DNA from: Pseudogymnoascus destructans
Lineage: Eukaryota; Ascomycota; Leotiomycetes; Thelebolales; Thelebolaceae
Assembly (NCBI RefSeq): GCF_001641265.1
Contig: NW_020167557.1
Location: 1-64,000, forward strand
DNA length: 64,000 nt
Direction: 5' to 3'
Position 1 is the first letter of the stretch; the number at the start of each line of letters is the position of its first letter. The notes below the pieces were generated by a model that was given only the letters and a program-made list of their open reading frames with translations, did no database searches and had not been told where the DNA came from. Shown here piece after piece: positions 30,133 to 41,590 of this stretch. The translations under genes and the position numbers were made by a program.

Positions 30133-31129
30133 TACGGAGGTGTTGTTCATAAGTTTTGTGAGTGGGTTGGGCTAGGGCCCCCTGCGTAGGCTGGTTTGGC
30201 AATTCTGGCCAAAGTACCGATTCTCACGCGTCACGAACACTTGAGTGTGAGAGCAATCAATTCTGTAGAATAATGAGTAGAGTAGATACCTAAACCCCTA
30301 TATAAAACTATACTATAAGCCTAGTACTCTGTGTGCATACCATTTGCAGCAATTACTGCTGCCATACGTGTAGGCATACTATTAAGGAGAGCATTAAGCT
30401 CAGCTTCTCCAACTTGCTCCCATGCTTCCTTAACAGCTACACGGAGCTGGTCGTAGGACATATGTTCTGGATGATTATCTTGTAGATAATTCTTCATAAT
30501 ATGCCACACCCGTTCAATTGGGTTGAGATCTGGTGAATATGGGGGCCATTCTATAGGGCAAATACCACGGGATCTCAACTCTTCATATGTTGCACCTGCT
30601 CTATGACCTGGAGCTCCATCTTGCATCAATGTAAGGCCTGGGTATAGGCGTAGCCAGCCGTGGATTAGAGGGACAGTATGAGCCATATAGGACTCAGCTC
30701 CTATTTTCCCATATTCCTTCTCCCAAAATAGTATAGGACCCTTTCCAAGACCACCTGAGAAGCAGCCCCAGAACATCCAACCTCTAGGGATTGTTAGTAA
30801 ATCCTATAGTAAATAGGAGTCTCTTACCTTCTCCGTTGTACTCTATCTACAACACATGTATCATCCCACATTTCCCCTGCTTTTCGAGTAATCCATGTAC
30901 GAGTATGGCGGCCTCCCGTTACCCACGTCTCGTCAGTCCAAAGTATCCTATTCCAATCATTCCGTACCCAATCCTTATGTTCAATAGCCCATGAAAGTCG
31001 CTTTTGTCGATTTGTCTCTGAGATAATAGGCTTCCGCATAGCAATCCCTTAATAATTATTAGTCTATATAGTAGTAAAGTAGAGAGGGATACTTACGTCG
31101 ATTATAGCCTCTCACAGACAGAGCGCGGG

Positions 31130-32055
31130 TGTAATGGTGGGTGCACCAGATGTGAGAATCTAGCCACCCAAGGAAGGGATGAATTTACTAAGACAACACA
31201 CTGTCTTAGAAAACAGAGCCAAAGGGTCGTAGCTTAGACTATTCCACAACGCAGCAATCAGGTGTGTGATGTAGTGAAGTGGTTCAGACAAGTTGCAACA
31301 AATGTTGAGTCTGGGAACTCGGGGGTAAGTCAGAGGTTAACACCTCACTGACTTTTCAGAAACAAGGAGTAACAAGATGAATGCTTGGAAGCTTGGAAAA
31401 GACGTGGAAGTATGTGATAGTCGATTTACTGTATTGTCTGCTTGCCCTTTCTTAAGGAAAGGGCAATCCTATTTATGCTAAAGGAGTGTAGTTCTCTCAT
31501 TTTCCAAGACTTTCCATGACTTACCAGGCTTGGTAACTGTAGTCGACGTAAGAGAATCCCATAGAACCATCTCTTAGGTTCGTAGCCTATAGGAAGTAAA
31601 AGGAGGTCCAAGGTCAGAGTACCCCTATAGACAAATTATGTCATAGACAAATTATGTCATAGACAAATTATGTCATAACTTAACCAATCTTGTGGGTAAC
31701 TAAAGAGCGATGACATGTAATGAATCATAGAGGTTCGTAGGAGCTTTTAGAGCTATCGTTCATGCTCCTAGGCCTCTAGTTGGTAGAGATATGTCATGTG
31801 GTAGTATGAGTGATGTCATGTAATGAATCATAGAGGGTTGTAGAGATATGCTATGTGGTAATATCGGCCCAGTAACTAAGGAGCGATGACGTGTAATGAA
31901 TCATAGATGGTTGTAGCAATCGTTGAGTAGTATTGCTCTTGTTGTTGGTGTGATAAGCCAAAATATGTATAGTGACTTGTAGGTTTGAGGAGGAGATTTC
32001 CAAGTTTGCTCTTGAGTTTGATAGCAAACTGAGTGCAACGAATGTCAGTATGACA
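31130..32055 (-). repeat. 3' LTR of gypsy element 2
   Basis: This LTR contains three tandem copies of the 17-bp unit TAGACAAATTATGTCAT, present once in the solo LTRs, and several copies of GATGACRTGTAATGAATCAT. A TATA-like CATAAATAGG on the sense strand precedes a hairpin built on GCCCTTTCCTTAAGAAAGGGC. Confidence 0.93.
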
Positions 32056-32066
32056 TGATACCCCTC

Positions 32067-35000
32067 TTAAGGACGTTTGTTAGCTGTGTGCTTGCCCTTT
32101 AGCCAGGTGGCTTTCTTAGAAAAAAATTCTAGAATCAGCTTGGATGCATTTTTTAGATTTCTCTTAGGTTCCCAAGTGTTGTCACTTGTAGGATAGCCTT
32201 TCCACTTAACGAGGAAGTAGTCCTGACCTCTAAGTGTCTTTTTGTCAAGGATAGACTCTACTTCATATTCTGGTTGATCCAAAATCAGAACAGGAGGTGG
32301 AGGAGACTGAAGTGGTCTTAAGGAACTTTCTTGTGCCTTAGACAAGAGAGATGCATGGAAGACATTATGGATAGTCCAAGTAGGTGGTAATGCAAGCTCG
32401 AAAGCATTCTTGCCAATAGTCCTTGTGATCTTAAAGGGTCCAAGTCTTTTAGTATCAAGTTTGTCTGATGGTCTAGTAGTTGTGATATGTCTTCTAGACA
32501 AAAAGACTTGATCACCAACTTTGAATTGTGGTGCAACCACCCCCCTGTTAAAGGCCTGAGCCTGCTCGTCTTGTGCACGCTGTATTTGGACCTTGAGATA
32601 GTCCTGGAGGCCCTTAAGGTAGATGATTCTTTCAGTAGCAGAAGGGTTTTTGAGATTTTCAGGACAATTAAGTTTTGCCACTTCAAACCTAGGGTGATAA
32701 CCATAGTTTGCATAGAAAGGTGTCTCTTTTGTGGTGTTAGAGACCGTGTTGTTGTAAGCAAATTCTGCAAGATGGAGAAGATCTGCCCAGTTGTCTTGAG
32801 CATAGTTTGTATAAATTCTTAGATATTGTTCAAGTACAGAGTTGACTCTCTCTGTCTGGCCATCTGTTTGAGGGTGATAAGCTGTAGAAAAGCGTTGTTC
32901 CATGTTTAAGAGTTTAGAGAACTCCTTAAAAAAGTTTGAAGTGAAAACTGCTCCCCTATCTGAGATCCAGTGTCCAGGAATTCCATGATATTTAAAGACC
33001 ACCTTGAGGAATAGCCACGCAAGTTCAGAAGCTGTGATAGTCTCATTGCAAGGCTCAAAGTGTGCCATTTTTGTGAGCCTTTCTACCACCACAAGGATAG
33101 AGTCATAAGGGGTAGCACCCCCTTTTGGGATAGAAGGAGGCAACTTGACTATAAAGTCAATGGATATGGAGTCCCATGGGCGTTCTGGTATAGGTAGAGG
33201 CTGCAAGAGGCCATAGGGCTTTTGCCGTGTAGGTTTGTTCAAGTTGCAAGTAGTGCAAGAAGATATATAGTCTTGAAGAGTAGTCCTTAGACTAGGCCAG
33301 TAGAACTTTCTTGTTAGAAGTTCATAAGTTTTTGCAAAGCCAAAGTGCCCTGCAGCTGGAGCATCATGGAACTGCTGTAGGAGGTGTAGCTGTAATCGTT
33401 TATCCCTTGGGACATAGATATAGCTCTTGAATAAGAGAAGTCCTTGCTGATTTTTTGAGAAATTTTGTAGTCCAACTTTCTCAAGAGAGGAGCCTTTCTT
33501 CTGGAGGTATTCCAAAGTTCTTTTGGCAAAGGGATCGTGGTTGTAAGCATCTTTGAATGCTTTAAGAAGTGTTGCTGAGGGTGTATAGTCTTTAAAGGTC
33601 TCTGGTTTCTGAGAAGAGGTAATGGGGGCAACTTGGTTTTGAAGGGATAAGTTTCCCTCTAAGTCCTCTGTAGTGCGAGGGTTGCTTAAAGATGCTGCTA
33701 TAAGCTTTGTAGAGTCTAGCAGGGCCTTTGTATTGCTTGTTTTAGCAGAATCTTGGTAGTCATGTCTTCTTGAGAGGAGATCTGCTCTTTGATTCTTGGC
33801 CCCTGAGACATGTTTTATAACAAAGTCAAAACCTCCTAGTTGTTCAGACCACCTTGCTTGTCGTCGATTGAGCTGTTTAGTGGTTGTAAAGGTCAAGAGA
33901 TTTGAATGGTCACTGTAAATAGTGATAGGATAGTTTGCCCCTTCAAGGTAGCATCTCCAATGCTTTAGAGAACATACTATGGCAAGCAGTTCCTTGTCTG
34001 TAATGGGATAGTTTTGTTCGGCTGCTGATAGCTTTCTTGAGTAAAATGCCACAGGCTGTAGCTCTTCTTGTTTGTCTTTTGGAGCTTGGTATAAGATTCC
34101 AGAAATGGCAAAATCTGAGGCATCTGTCTCAAGAGTGGCAGGTTTCAAGGGGTTAAAGTGTAGTAACATTTTCCCTTCTTTGAATTCTCCTTTAAGAGCA
34201 TCGAAAGCATCTTGCTGTGTCTTATCCCAGTGATACAAAGTGTCCTTGTGAAGTAATTGAGTAAGGGGTAAAGCCAAGGATGTATATCTTGGTATAAACC
34301 TCCTGTAATAGTTGGCAAACCCAAGGAAAGACTGAACCTCTTTAATGCTGGAAGGAATAGGCCACGTTTGTACTGCTTTTGTCTTTTCAGGATCCATCTG
34401 AATGCCTTCTGTTGAAATTCTATGTCCCAAGAAATCAACTTGAGACATATGGAAAAGACATTTCTCAAGTTTGCAAAAGAGTTGTGCTTGAGATAGCTTC
34501 TCTAAGACTTGTCTAACATGTAGAACATGCTCTTGAGTGTCTAAAGAGTATATAAGAATGTCGTCTAAGTAGACAACAACAAAGATATCCAAGTAAGGTC
34601 TTAGAATATCATTCATGAGAGCTTGGAAAGAAGCAGGTGCATTGGCAAGCCCAAAAGGCATTACCTGGTATTCAAAATGACCATAGCGTGTTCTGAATGC
34701 TGTCTTCCACTCATCATCTTCCTTGATGCGTATCAGGTTATAAGCTCCCCTGAGATCTAACTTGGTAAAGATCTTTGCTGAAGAGAGCCTATCCATGAGC
34801 TCAGGGATAAGGGGTAAAGCATATCTGTTTTTAACAGTGACTGCATTAAGGCCCCTATAATCAACACAGAGACGCAAGGAGCCATCTTTCTTCTTGACAA
34901 AGAGAATAGGAGCTCCTGCTGGTGAGGAAGAAGGTCTGATAAAGCCAGAACTAAGGTTCTCATCTAGGTATTCTCTGAGAGTTTTCAGCTCTAATTCAGA

Positions 35001-35652
35001 TAGAGAGTAGATAGGGCCGTAGGGAGGCATTGAGCCTTCTGCGAGTGGTATCTCATGGTCATAAGGCTGGTGCTTTGGCAGAATTGATGCCTTTGCCTTG
35101 TCAAAAAGATGTTGGTAGTCTTGGTATGCTAAAGGCAAAATGACCTCCTGAGATGATTTCTCCAAATCTGAAGTAGCTGCTATCTCCAGGACAGGTTGGA
35201 AAGGTTTAACCCATATCAGAGATGATATATCGTCCATAGTTTGGTCAAAATCCTTGATCTGGGACAAGTCTGAGTCTTGGACCTGAATAGGGGTAACTGA
35301 GGCTTGAAGGGTTTTTTCAGTATTGAGCTCCGGATTTGAGCTAAACCCAAGCGATAAATGCTTCCAATTGATAGTTGGATCATGCCTTTGAAGCCATGGA
35401 AGACCTAGGATGACTGAGTACTTCATTGGTATAACATCTAAAGAGATGGTGTCTGAAAATCTAGGGGATCTCAAGTTTGAGTACTGGGGTGTTGCAGGTA
35501 ATGGAACCTGAACTGATAGGAGTTCCATCAATGACTCGGAGCAACTCTGGAGTGCGTTTGGGAATTGTAGGTAACTGGTGTGTCAAGATGAGGTCTTGAG
35601 ATATAAAGTTGCCTGTTGCCCCTGAGTCTATCATAGCCCTTGTAGATAACAC
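32067..35652 (-). CDS. pol: Gypsy-2 pol polyprotein, one frameshift
   Basis: The protease part (AMIDSGATGNFISQDLI) lies in one frame (35652-35461). The rest, 35531-32067, is in another: VILGLPWLQRHDP, reverse transcriptase (CVDYRGLN, YLDD in FVVVYLDDILIYS), RNase H (ETDASDFAISGIL), integrase (HFGFAKTYELLTRKFYW...CTTC, SIDFIVKLPP, WISDRGAVF, TERVNSVLEQYL) and a chromodomain (YEVESILDKKTLRGQDYFLV). One extra C in the C4 run at about 35464-35467 explains the frame change between LKLEI and PRFSDTI. No other break was seen. The protease frame is also in frame with gag across a single TAA. Confidence 0.92.
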
Positions 35653-35670
35653 CTGTTGTTTGAAATGGAG

Positions 35671-36849
35671 TTAAATAGGGATTAACAGGTGTGTGAAACT
35701 CTGAGAAAGCACCATCGACACATCTTTGTTGTCTAGGGGAGAAGTTGTAGTCTCAGTTGAAGTTGTGCCTGGTGGGGATTTTTCAAGTTTTTCAGGAATA
35801 ACAGCTGTGACTGTGTCTGAGGCTGCTATATGTTTTGATTCAGCACTCCCCCGTGCTGAATAGCACTCCTGAATTCTGTGCCCCCCTTTGCCACAGTATA
35901 AACAAAGGTTGTTGTCCATTCTGTGTTTTCTTTCTTGAGGAGTAAGTTTACCCCTTTTCAGTTTTTGAGGGCTTCTTGTAGGCTGAGGTGCTGGATTTGC
36001 TGTAGATCTCTTTATAGAGGCGTCTAAGTCCATAGGTTCAGGTGCTGAGTCCTTAGCAGTTGGTGTAGAGGTGTAATTGTTGAAATTTCTTGTTGGATGC
36101 CAGTCTTGGTTCTTCTCCTTTCTTCTTTCAAAAAGCCTATCATCAAGTCTGACAGCTTTCTCTATAAGCGTTTGAAGTGTTGTAGGGCGTTCTTCTTTGC
36201 TGAGTTCATCCTTAATAGAGCTCTTGAGCCCTTGGTAGTAAGTGAAGACTAAGGCTTCTTCATTCCAAGTCAAGTGAGAAGTGCTTCTCCTAAATTCTGT
36301 TGTATACTGAGCAGCAGAGGTCTTTTGACATAGCTTCTGTAGCTCTCTTTCTGCTGTAGCAGTTTCGTTGATGTCTCCAAAGGTCCTGGTAAGTTCCTCT
36401 TGAAACTGGTCATAAGAGGTAATCAAAGGTGTAGTGGTATTTTGGTTGTTGCCACTAAGTCTTCTAAGATATGGCTCAAAGAAGTTGAATGCAGATCCAC
36501 GGAGGTAGCTGGCAGCGAAATATATCTTCTGAATATCTGAGGTGAACTGATGAGGCCTGAGGGTGAAGTAGATGTCCAGTTGCATAAGAAATCCCTTCAA
36601 CTTCCTTCTGTCTCCATGGTATAAATCTGGTGTTTGCACTTTAGGAAGTGCACTTGGGGTACCCGACATAGCCAGAGGAGCTGTGGGAAGCTCTGTATGA
36701 TGTGTCTGAGTTGAGGATTGTGTTGCTGAAGTGTTGGCTTGAAAGGTGTTTTCCAAATTCTCAAGTTTGTTTGCTATATTTTGTATAAAGGCAAACAGTT
36801 GTTGCATCTGCTGTTCAGCAGTAGTTGTAGGAGCTTGGTCGTCCTCCAT
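35671..36849 (-). CDS. gag: Gypsy-2 Gag
   Basis: The protein is 392 residues. It has a predicted N-terminal coiled coil (LFAFIQNIANKLENLENTF), a retrotransposon gag domain (YFAASYLRGSAFNFFEPYLR) and a zinc knuckle, CLYCGKGGHRIQEC. The start ATG at 36849 is 53 bp inside the 5' LTR. Gag ends in TAA (35671-35673), with the protease frame continuing directly in phase after it. This differs from element 1, which uses a -1 shift. Either stop-codon read-through is used or the TAA is a C-to-T change of CAA. Confidence 0.92.
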   Translation of the reverse strand: MEDDQAPTTTAEQQMQQLFAFIQNIANKLENLENTFQANTSATQSSTQTHHTELPTAPLAMSGTPSALPKVQTPDLYHGDRRKLKGFLMQLDIYFTLRPHQFTSDIQKIYFAASYLRGSAFNFFEPYLRRLSGNNQNTTTPLITSYDQFQEELTRTFGDINETATAERELQKLCQKTSAAQYTTEFRRSTSHLTWNEEALVFTYYQGLKSSIKDELSKEERPTTLQTLIEKAVRLDDRLFERRKEKNQDWHPTRNFNNYTSTPTAKDSAPEPMDLDASIKRSTANPAPQPTRSPQKLKRGKLTPQERKHRMDNNLCLYCGKGGHRIQECYSARGSAESKHIAASDTVTAVIPEKLEKSPPGTTSTETTTSPLDNKDVSMVLSQSFTHLLIPI

Positions 36850-36901
36850 TGTAGTATCGAAGTGCTGCTATAGAAATAGTTGAAGCTTGAAGCAGACAAG
36901 G

Positions 36902-37824
36902 TGTAATGGTGGGTGCACCAGATGTGAGAATCTAGCCACCCAAGGAAGGGATGAATTTACTAAGACAACACACTGTCTTAGAAAACAGAGCCAAAGGGTC
37001 GTAGCTTAGACTATTCCACAACGCAGCAATCAGGTGTGTGATGTAGTGAAGTGGTTCAGACAAGTTGCAACAAATGTTGAGTCTGGGAACTCAGGGGTAA
37101 GTCAGAGGTTAACACCTCACTGACTTTTCAGAAACAAGGAGTAACAAGATGAATGCTTGGAAGCTTGGAAAAGACGTGGAAGTATGTGATAGTCGATTTA
37201 CTGTATTGTCTGCTTGCCCTTTCTTAAGGAAAGGGCAATCCTATTTATGCTAAAGGAGTGTAGCTCTCATTTTCCAAGACTTTCCATGATTACCAGGCTT
37301 GGTAACTGTAGTCGACGTAAGAGAATCCCATAGAACCATCTCTTAGGTTCGTAGCCTATAGGAAGTAAAAGGAGGTCCAAGGTCAGAGTACCCCTATAGA
37401 CAAATTATGTCATAGACAAATTATGTCATAGACAAATTATGTCATAACTTAACCAATCTTGTGGGTAACTAAAGAGCGATGACATGTAATGAATCATAGA
37501 GGTTCGTAGGAGCTTTTAGAGCTATCGTTCATGCTCCTAGGCCTCTAGTTGGTAGAGATATGTCATGTGGTAGTATGAGTGATGTCATGTAATGAATCAT
37601 AGAGGGTTGTAGAGATATGCTATGTGGTAATATCGGCCCAGTAACTAAGGAGCGATGACGTGTAATGAATCATAGATGGTTGTAGCAATCGTTGAGTAGT
37701 ATTGCTCTTGTTGTTGGTGTGATAAGCCAAAATATGTATAGTGACTTGTAGGTTTGAGGAGGAGATTTCCAAGTTTGCTCTTGAGTTTGATAGCAAACTG
37801 AGTGCAACGAATGTCAGTATGACA
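36902..37824 (-). repeat. 5' LTR of gypsy element 2
   Basis: The 923-bp copy is nearly identical to the 3' LTR and has the same three 17-bp repeats. The sequence just inside it (CCTTGTCTGCTTCAAGC on the minus strand) does not start with TGG. Confidence 0.93.
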
Positions 37825-38282
37825 GCGGGTTAGGACAAGCCGTGAGCATGGAATATTAAGAATGCGTATTATATTTGTATATGGCATACGCCTATTCGTG
37901 CGAGATGAGGCTATAAACTCAATAACCTCTTGAACTTGCTCATCGGATAGGATAAGTGGCCTACCCGAACGCTTCTTCGGAGTTGGAGGGCCCTGGCAAG
38001 CATACCAAGCCTGCCGTTCCGTGCAGCCAATATAGGCTGCAATTTTTTGGAACTCCCAATCTAGGGAGCGTAGTAGTGCGCAACGAAGCCGCTCATCGCG
38101 AGTAAGATGAGGCATTGTAGTTATTGAAAGAGTATGAATTTCCTACATATAAAATACAATAGTAGGAATTTTGACGCGTTAAAAAGGTACAAACAAGCCT
38201 ACGCGTACCCATGCTCCAACCCATGCCCAACCCCCGGTCATCTCATGACCCACACACAAAACTTATGAACAACACCTCCGTA

Positions 38283-38865
38283 GTTTAGATAAATATCTTT
38301 GTGATGGTTGGTTCCTGGTGTCCGAGGAGGAGAAGGTGTGCACGTGACATTTAACTTCAACATCGGCACAGTAATAACATTTCCCCGTCTTCCCCCCCCA
38401 AAACGTCCCAACATCCCAACATCCCACAACCAAACAACACGTGCTTGAACTGGGCTTAATTATGTAGGATTATGCCGTCTCTACCATTTTTCATCTCGTC
38501 GTCATAAGCATTTTAAACCCATTTAACCTTCTTCAGGGGCCTGTCAAGGGCTGCCCAGGATGCTTTGTTTCTGATCCATCAAGCGAGGAGTCAAAGTGCT
38601 TCATGTATGTTTCATTCACGCCAGTATTGGCGCGTCTGAGACGCCATAGCCCTCATCCCCCCCTCACACATCCGCCATCCGTCCTTAGCGCTGATCAACA
38701 AGCCTATCTCCCCATTTCCTTACTCTCACTGTTGCTCGTCTTCTCTTCTCCTCACGAACATGTTTATGGCCTCATTTTGACCGGCCTGTGTGCCTTTTTC
38801 CATTTCTCTGCTGTTATCGTACTTCACTTCTCACATAGCGACTGGTCGCTCTTTCTTTTTTCATC
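38283..38865 (+). promoter_or_regulatory. Upstream region of the single-pass membrane protein gene
   Basis: This begins just after the Tc1 target duplication. It includes a CACGTGAC motif at about 38340 and CT-rich stretches (38700-38760) typical of ascomycete promoters. No separate gene seen. Confidence 0.45.
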
Positions 38866-40959
38866 ATGTCCCTGCCGGCAGGGCGGGTTATCACGACTCG
38901 TGATGGGAAGCGATACACTGCGGTCTCGAAGACGATCAAGAGCAGTTCGAAAACGAGCACTAAGGCGGCAACAACAACCCAGAGTTCGGGCAACAACAGT
39001 ATTAACGACGGCAATAACAACGACAATAACGACTCTAATGATAAGAGCACTGGTGTGGCCACAACAACGGTGAACCCCGCAGCGAGTGTTGTACTAGGCT
39101 CTTCCACGACAATTCAAGAAGATGCTCCAGCAACAACGACATCGGATCCACCAGCAACAACAGATCCAGTTGTCGAGATGCCGAGTGGCACAGTGGCTCT
39201 GCCCACCACAACGCCAATAGCGGAGATACATCCAGCGGCAGTTGCGAGTCAATTTGGCATCACAACATCGACTTCGATATCGACGCCAACGCCGACTCCA
39301 ACTCAATCAGCGCAGCCGCAAGCAGTACAGCCGGACCCAAAGTCTGTGACGATTATTGTATCTGATACGACGGTATCTGATACAACATCTGATATATCAT
39401 CAGAACCAATTTCGACCACACCACCCGCGGCAGACTCTGCAGAGAGCGATATTGCTATCCCCACCGACTTAGTGGTCCCGTCCTCGACCAACAATGAACA
39501 GCTGATAGCCGTCATCCCGACAGTCTCAACGGATACTCCCACTCCCTCAGGGCCCGGTTCAGCTGCCGAGTCCGCAACACTCGAAAGTTCCAGCCAAACC
39601 GGACAAGTCGCCATCGGTCACCTAGTCGGCGGCATCGTCGGCGGCCTCTCCTTCGCCGCCCTCCTCGGCTGCCTCTGGCTCTACTTCATGCGCCGCCGCC
39701 GCCGCCGCGACACCCTCCTCACCCCTATCTGGGTGCAATCCGAAAAGGGCCCCCCAACAGCCTACTACGAGATCGACAACTCCTCCGTCGGCCCCACCTC
39801 CCTCGGCACCAAATGGAAAACCAAAGCCGCCTCGCGCTACCACGGCGTCGTCGGCGGCTTCACCGCGCTCTCCTCCAAGATGGACCACAAGCCCAGCCCA
39901 AGCGTCAACCTCAACCGGGGGAATTCCCAATTCCTCGCCCCCTCCTTCTCAACCCACAGCCACTCCTCCGTATCTCACCCCCCAAGCGCTCTCACCCGCC
40001 GCGAGCGCGCAAGGGATTGGTGGGACCGCCTCACCGCTGACGCGGTCTTCAACTGGGCACTCTCCCGCCACACCAGGCCCACCACCGCCGACCCGCCCTC
40101 GCACTTCACGCGCTCGCGCACCGCGTCGCCGTCCTCGCGACATCCGTCACAGGATCTAACCCGGTACCTGGCCTCCAAAGACCGCGAGATGCGCGATGCC
40201 GGCGCAGCCGCGGGTTTACCGCCCGATCACCGCCGCTCTATTTCCCTCCCGCCACCTACACGCTCGCGCGAGGACCTCGGGGATGGGAGTCTCGGGATCG
40301 ATTTCTCGGATGCGGGGAACCCGTTCCCGAACCCGACGGCCGCGGCACCTACGGTTGCTACACGCACATTAGCACCTAACCCCTTCGCTGATCACTCGAC
40401 CGCCGCGGCGGAGGTGTCACGCCCGCAGCCGTCGGTGGGGACGACTTATGTCGCTGATGTCAGGAGGAGTAGGGGACAGAGCTTCAGTACACCCCGCCAT
40501 CCAAGTATCCGCACCAGTCGTGAGAGAAGTAGAGATAGGGATACGATGCTCAGTAGCGCCACGACCAACACGCGCCGCGGAAAGGGGAGGAGCGATCCAT
40601 TCGATCTCGAGCCGGAGATACTACGCGGTGTAGGTGCGGGGACGAGGGGGAGCGTGTTGAGTGACGTGGAGGGGTTGCCTAGTTCGGCGGGGGGTTCGTT
40701 GAAGTGGGGGGTGGCGGGTGGGGGGGGGGAGATTCCGGGTGCTGGGGTTGGGGTTGGGGGAGGAGAGGAGAAGGTGTTGGGGGTTGGGTTGAATCATGAG
40801 AGTTGGACGAGTAGGTATAGTGGTGGGAGTTGGACGAGTAGGTATAGTCGTGGGAGTAGTGCGGGGTTTAGTGGTTGGGGGGATCCGGGACCGGATTTGG
40901 GGCCGAGAGGGGGGTATGGGGGTGTGGGGACGGGGGTGGGGGTGGGGACTGCGATGTGA
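38866..40959 (+). CDS. Single-pass membrane protein, Ser/Thr-rich, Mid2/Wsc-like layout
   Basis: This is a 697-residue protein of unrecognised family. Residues 1-245 are extremely Ser/Thr/Ala/Pro-rich with an Asn/Asp run (GNNNDNNDSND) and could be heavily O-glycosylated. One transmembrane helix lies at about 250-272 (HLVGGIVGGLSFAALLGCLW), followed by a basic stop-transfer cluster RRRRRR. The cytoplasmic tail of about 420 residues is rich in Ser, Pro and Arg. It has NPF motifs (NPFPNP, NPFADH; possible endocytic signals), two copies of SWTSRYS and a Gly-rich end. No clear signal peptide precedes the ectodomain. The layout resembles fungal cell-surface stress sensors, but no WSC domain is present, so that role is inference. 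The neighbouring MAPKKK acts in the cell-wall pathway, which is suggestive only. Confidence 0.75.
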   Translation: MSLPAGRVITTRDGKRYTAVSKTIKSSSKTSTKAATTTQSSGNNSINDGNNNDNNDSNDKSTGVATTTVNPAASVVLGSSTTIQEDAPATTTSDPPATTDPVVEMPSGTVALPTTTPIAEIHPAAVASQFGITTSTSISTPTPTPTQSAQPQAVQPDPKSVTIIVSDTTVSDTTSDISSEPISTTPPAADSAESDIAIPTDLVVPSSTNNEQLIAVIPTVSTDTPTPSGPGSAAESATLESSSQTGQVAIGHLVGGIVGGLSFAALLGCLWLYFMRRRRRRDTLLTPIWVQSEKGPPTAYYEIDNSSVGPTSLGTKWKTKAASRYHGVVGGFTALSSKMDHKPSPSVNLNRGNSQFLAPSFSTHSHSSVSHPPSALTRRERARDWWDRLTADAVFNWALSRHTRPTTADPPSHFTRSRTASPSSRHPSQDLTRYLASKDREMRDAGAAAGLPPDHRRSISLPPPTRSREDLGDGSLGIDFSDAGNPFPNPTAAAPTVATRTLAPNPFADHSTAAAEVSRPQPSVGTTYVADVRRSRGQSFSTPRHPSIRTSRERSRDRDTMLSSATTNTRRGKGRSDPFDLEPEILRGVGAGTRGSVLSDVEGLPSSAGGSLKWGVAGGGGEIPGAGVGVGGGEEKVLGVGLNHESWTSRYSGGSWTSRYSRGSSAGFSGWGDPGPDLGPRGGYGGVGTGVGVGTAM

Positions 40960-41590
40960 GGTTTGAGTGCTTTTTTTGGTGGGTGGAGGGTTGGGTTGGG
41001 TGGAGTGTGGGAGTTTGGTGGGGTAAGGAGGGGCGTTGGGGTGGTTGGTTGGAGGGGGGATGTACGAGGGGTGTACTGTACAGTACGGCGTTGGGGGGAA
41101 GACCTGTGGATGGGGAGAGAAGGAGACGCATATCATCGCACAGCATGTTTTCCATATTAATTGCGCAGAGAATTATTTCTGTACTCTGTACTCTCCATCA
41201 TATCATATCCCCATGCAGCCTAGCTCCATCCATATCCCAATTCAGGCACAACACAAAAACCAACGAACGGGGTAACTATCCCAAATATACAACAGCATAT
41301 GCTTGCTCTTTTGTGCCCCTCTTTCCATCACTCTGTTTGTTGCCCAAAGATGGCCCATTGGCAGATACAATAAATAGATAGATAGATATATATAAAAACG
41401 CACCAACGCCGTGCTAAATGATTCCCCACCTGGTCCCCCTAACCCGGATCCCTTCCCCTGTTCATTAACAACGCCACTCAAAACAGCACACGCACGGCGG
41501 ACTACCCGCCGCTCCAACTCCAATCACAAAGTACGATATACCATTCCCTCCTCCGTACACGCAAAAAGCGCCAAAGCAAAAAAAGAACAA
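40960..41590. other. Convergent 3' region
   Basis: The tails of the membrane protein gene and the MAPKKK gene meet here. It is G-rich on the plus strand to about 41060 and AT-richer to the right. No further gene was seen. Confidence 0.5.

Larger units (their letters stand above)
31130..37824 (-). mobile_element. Complete Ty3/gypsy chromovirus, element 2
   Basis: The 6695-bp element has LTRs of 926 bp (31130-32055) and 923 bp (36902-37824) that differ only by a few bases. It is flanked by the 5-bp duplication GCGGG (31125-31129 and 37825-37829). Coding strand is minus: gag then pol with chromodomain. A polypurine tract AAGAGGGGTATCA precedes the 3' LTR at 32056. All three longer solo LTRs in this window belong to this LTR family. 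Confidence 0.95.
30321..38115 (-). pseudogene. Tc1/mariner transposase, two introns, split by gypsy element 2
   Basis: Coding blocks are 38115-37825, 31124-31097, 31047-30828 and 30783-30321, together 1002 nt or 333 residues. Two introns (31048-31096 and 30784-30827) have GTAAG donors and CTAAT/CTAAC branch sites. The N-terminal helix-turn-helix begins MPHLTRDERLRCALLR and includes KKRSGRPLILSDEQVQEV. The catalytic core has DDE residues in WTDETWVTGG, MQDGAPGHRA and YSPDLNPIERVW. The gypsy element inserted in the first exon after LVLTR, with GCGGG duplicated. Removing it restores LTRALSVRGYNRR. The enzyme would cut and paste the element at TA. Confidence 0.9.
30135..38280 (-). mobile_element. 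Tc1/mariner transposon split by gypsy element 2
   Basis: TIRs start CGGAGGTGTTGTTCATAAGT (26 bp perfect, then one mismatch), flanked by TA at 30133-30134 and 38281-38282. Without the 6700-bp gypsy insertion the element is 1446 bp. The transposase frame is complete apart from that insertion, so the Tc1 copy was young when it was hit. Confidence 0.92.
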
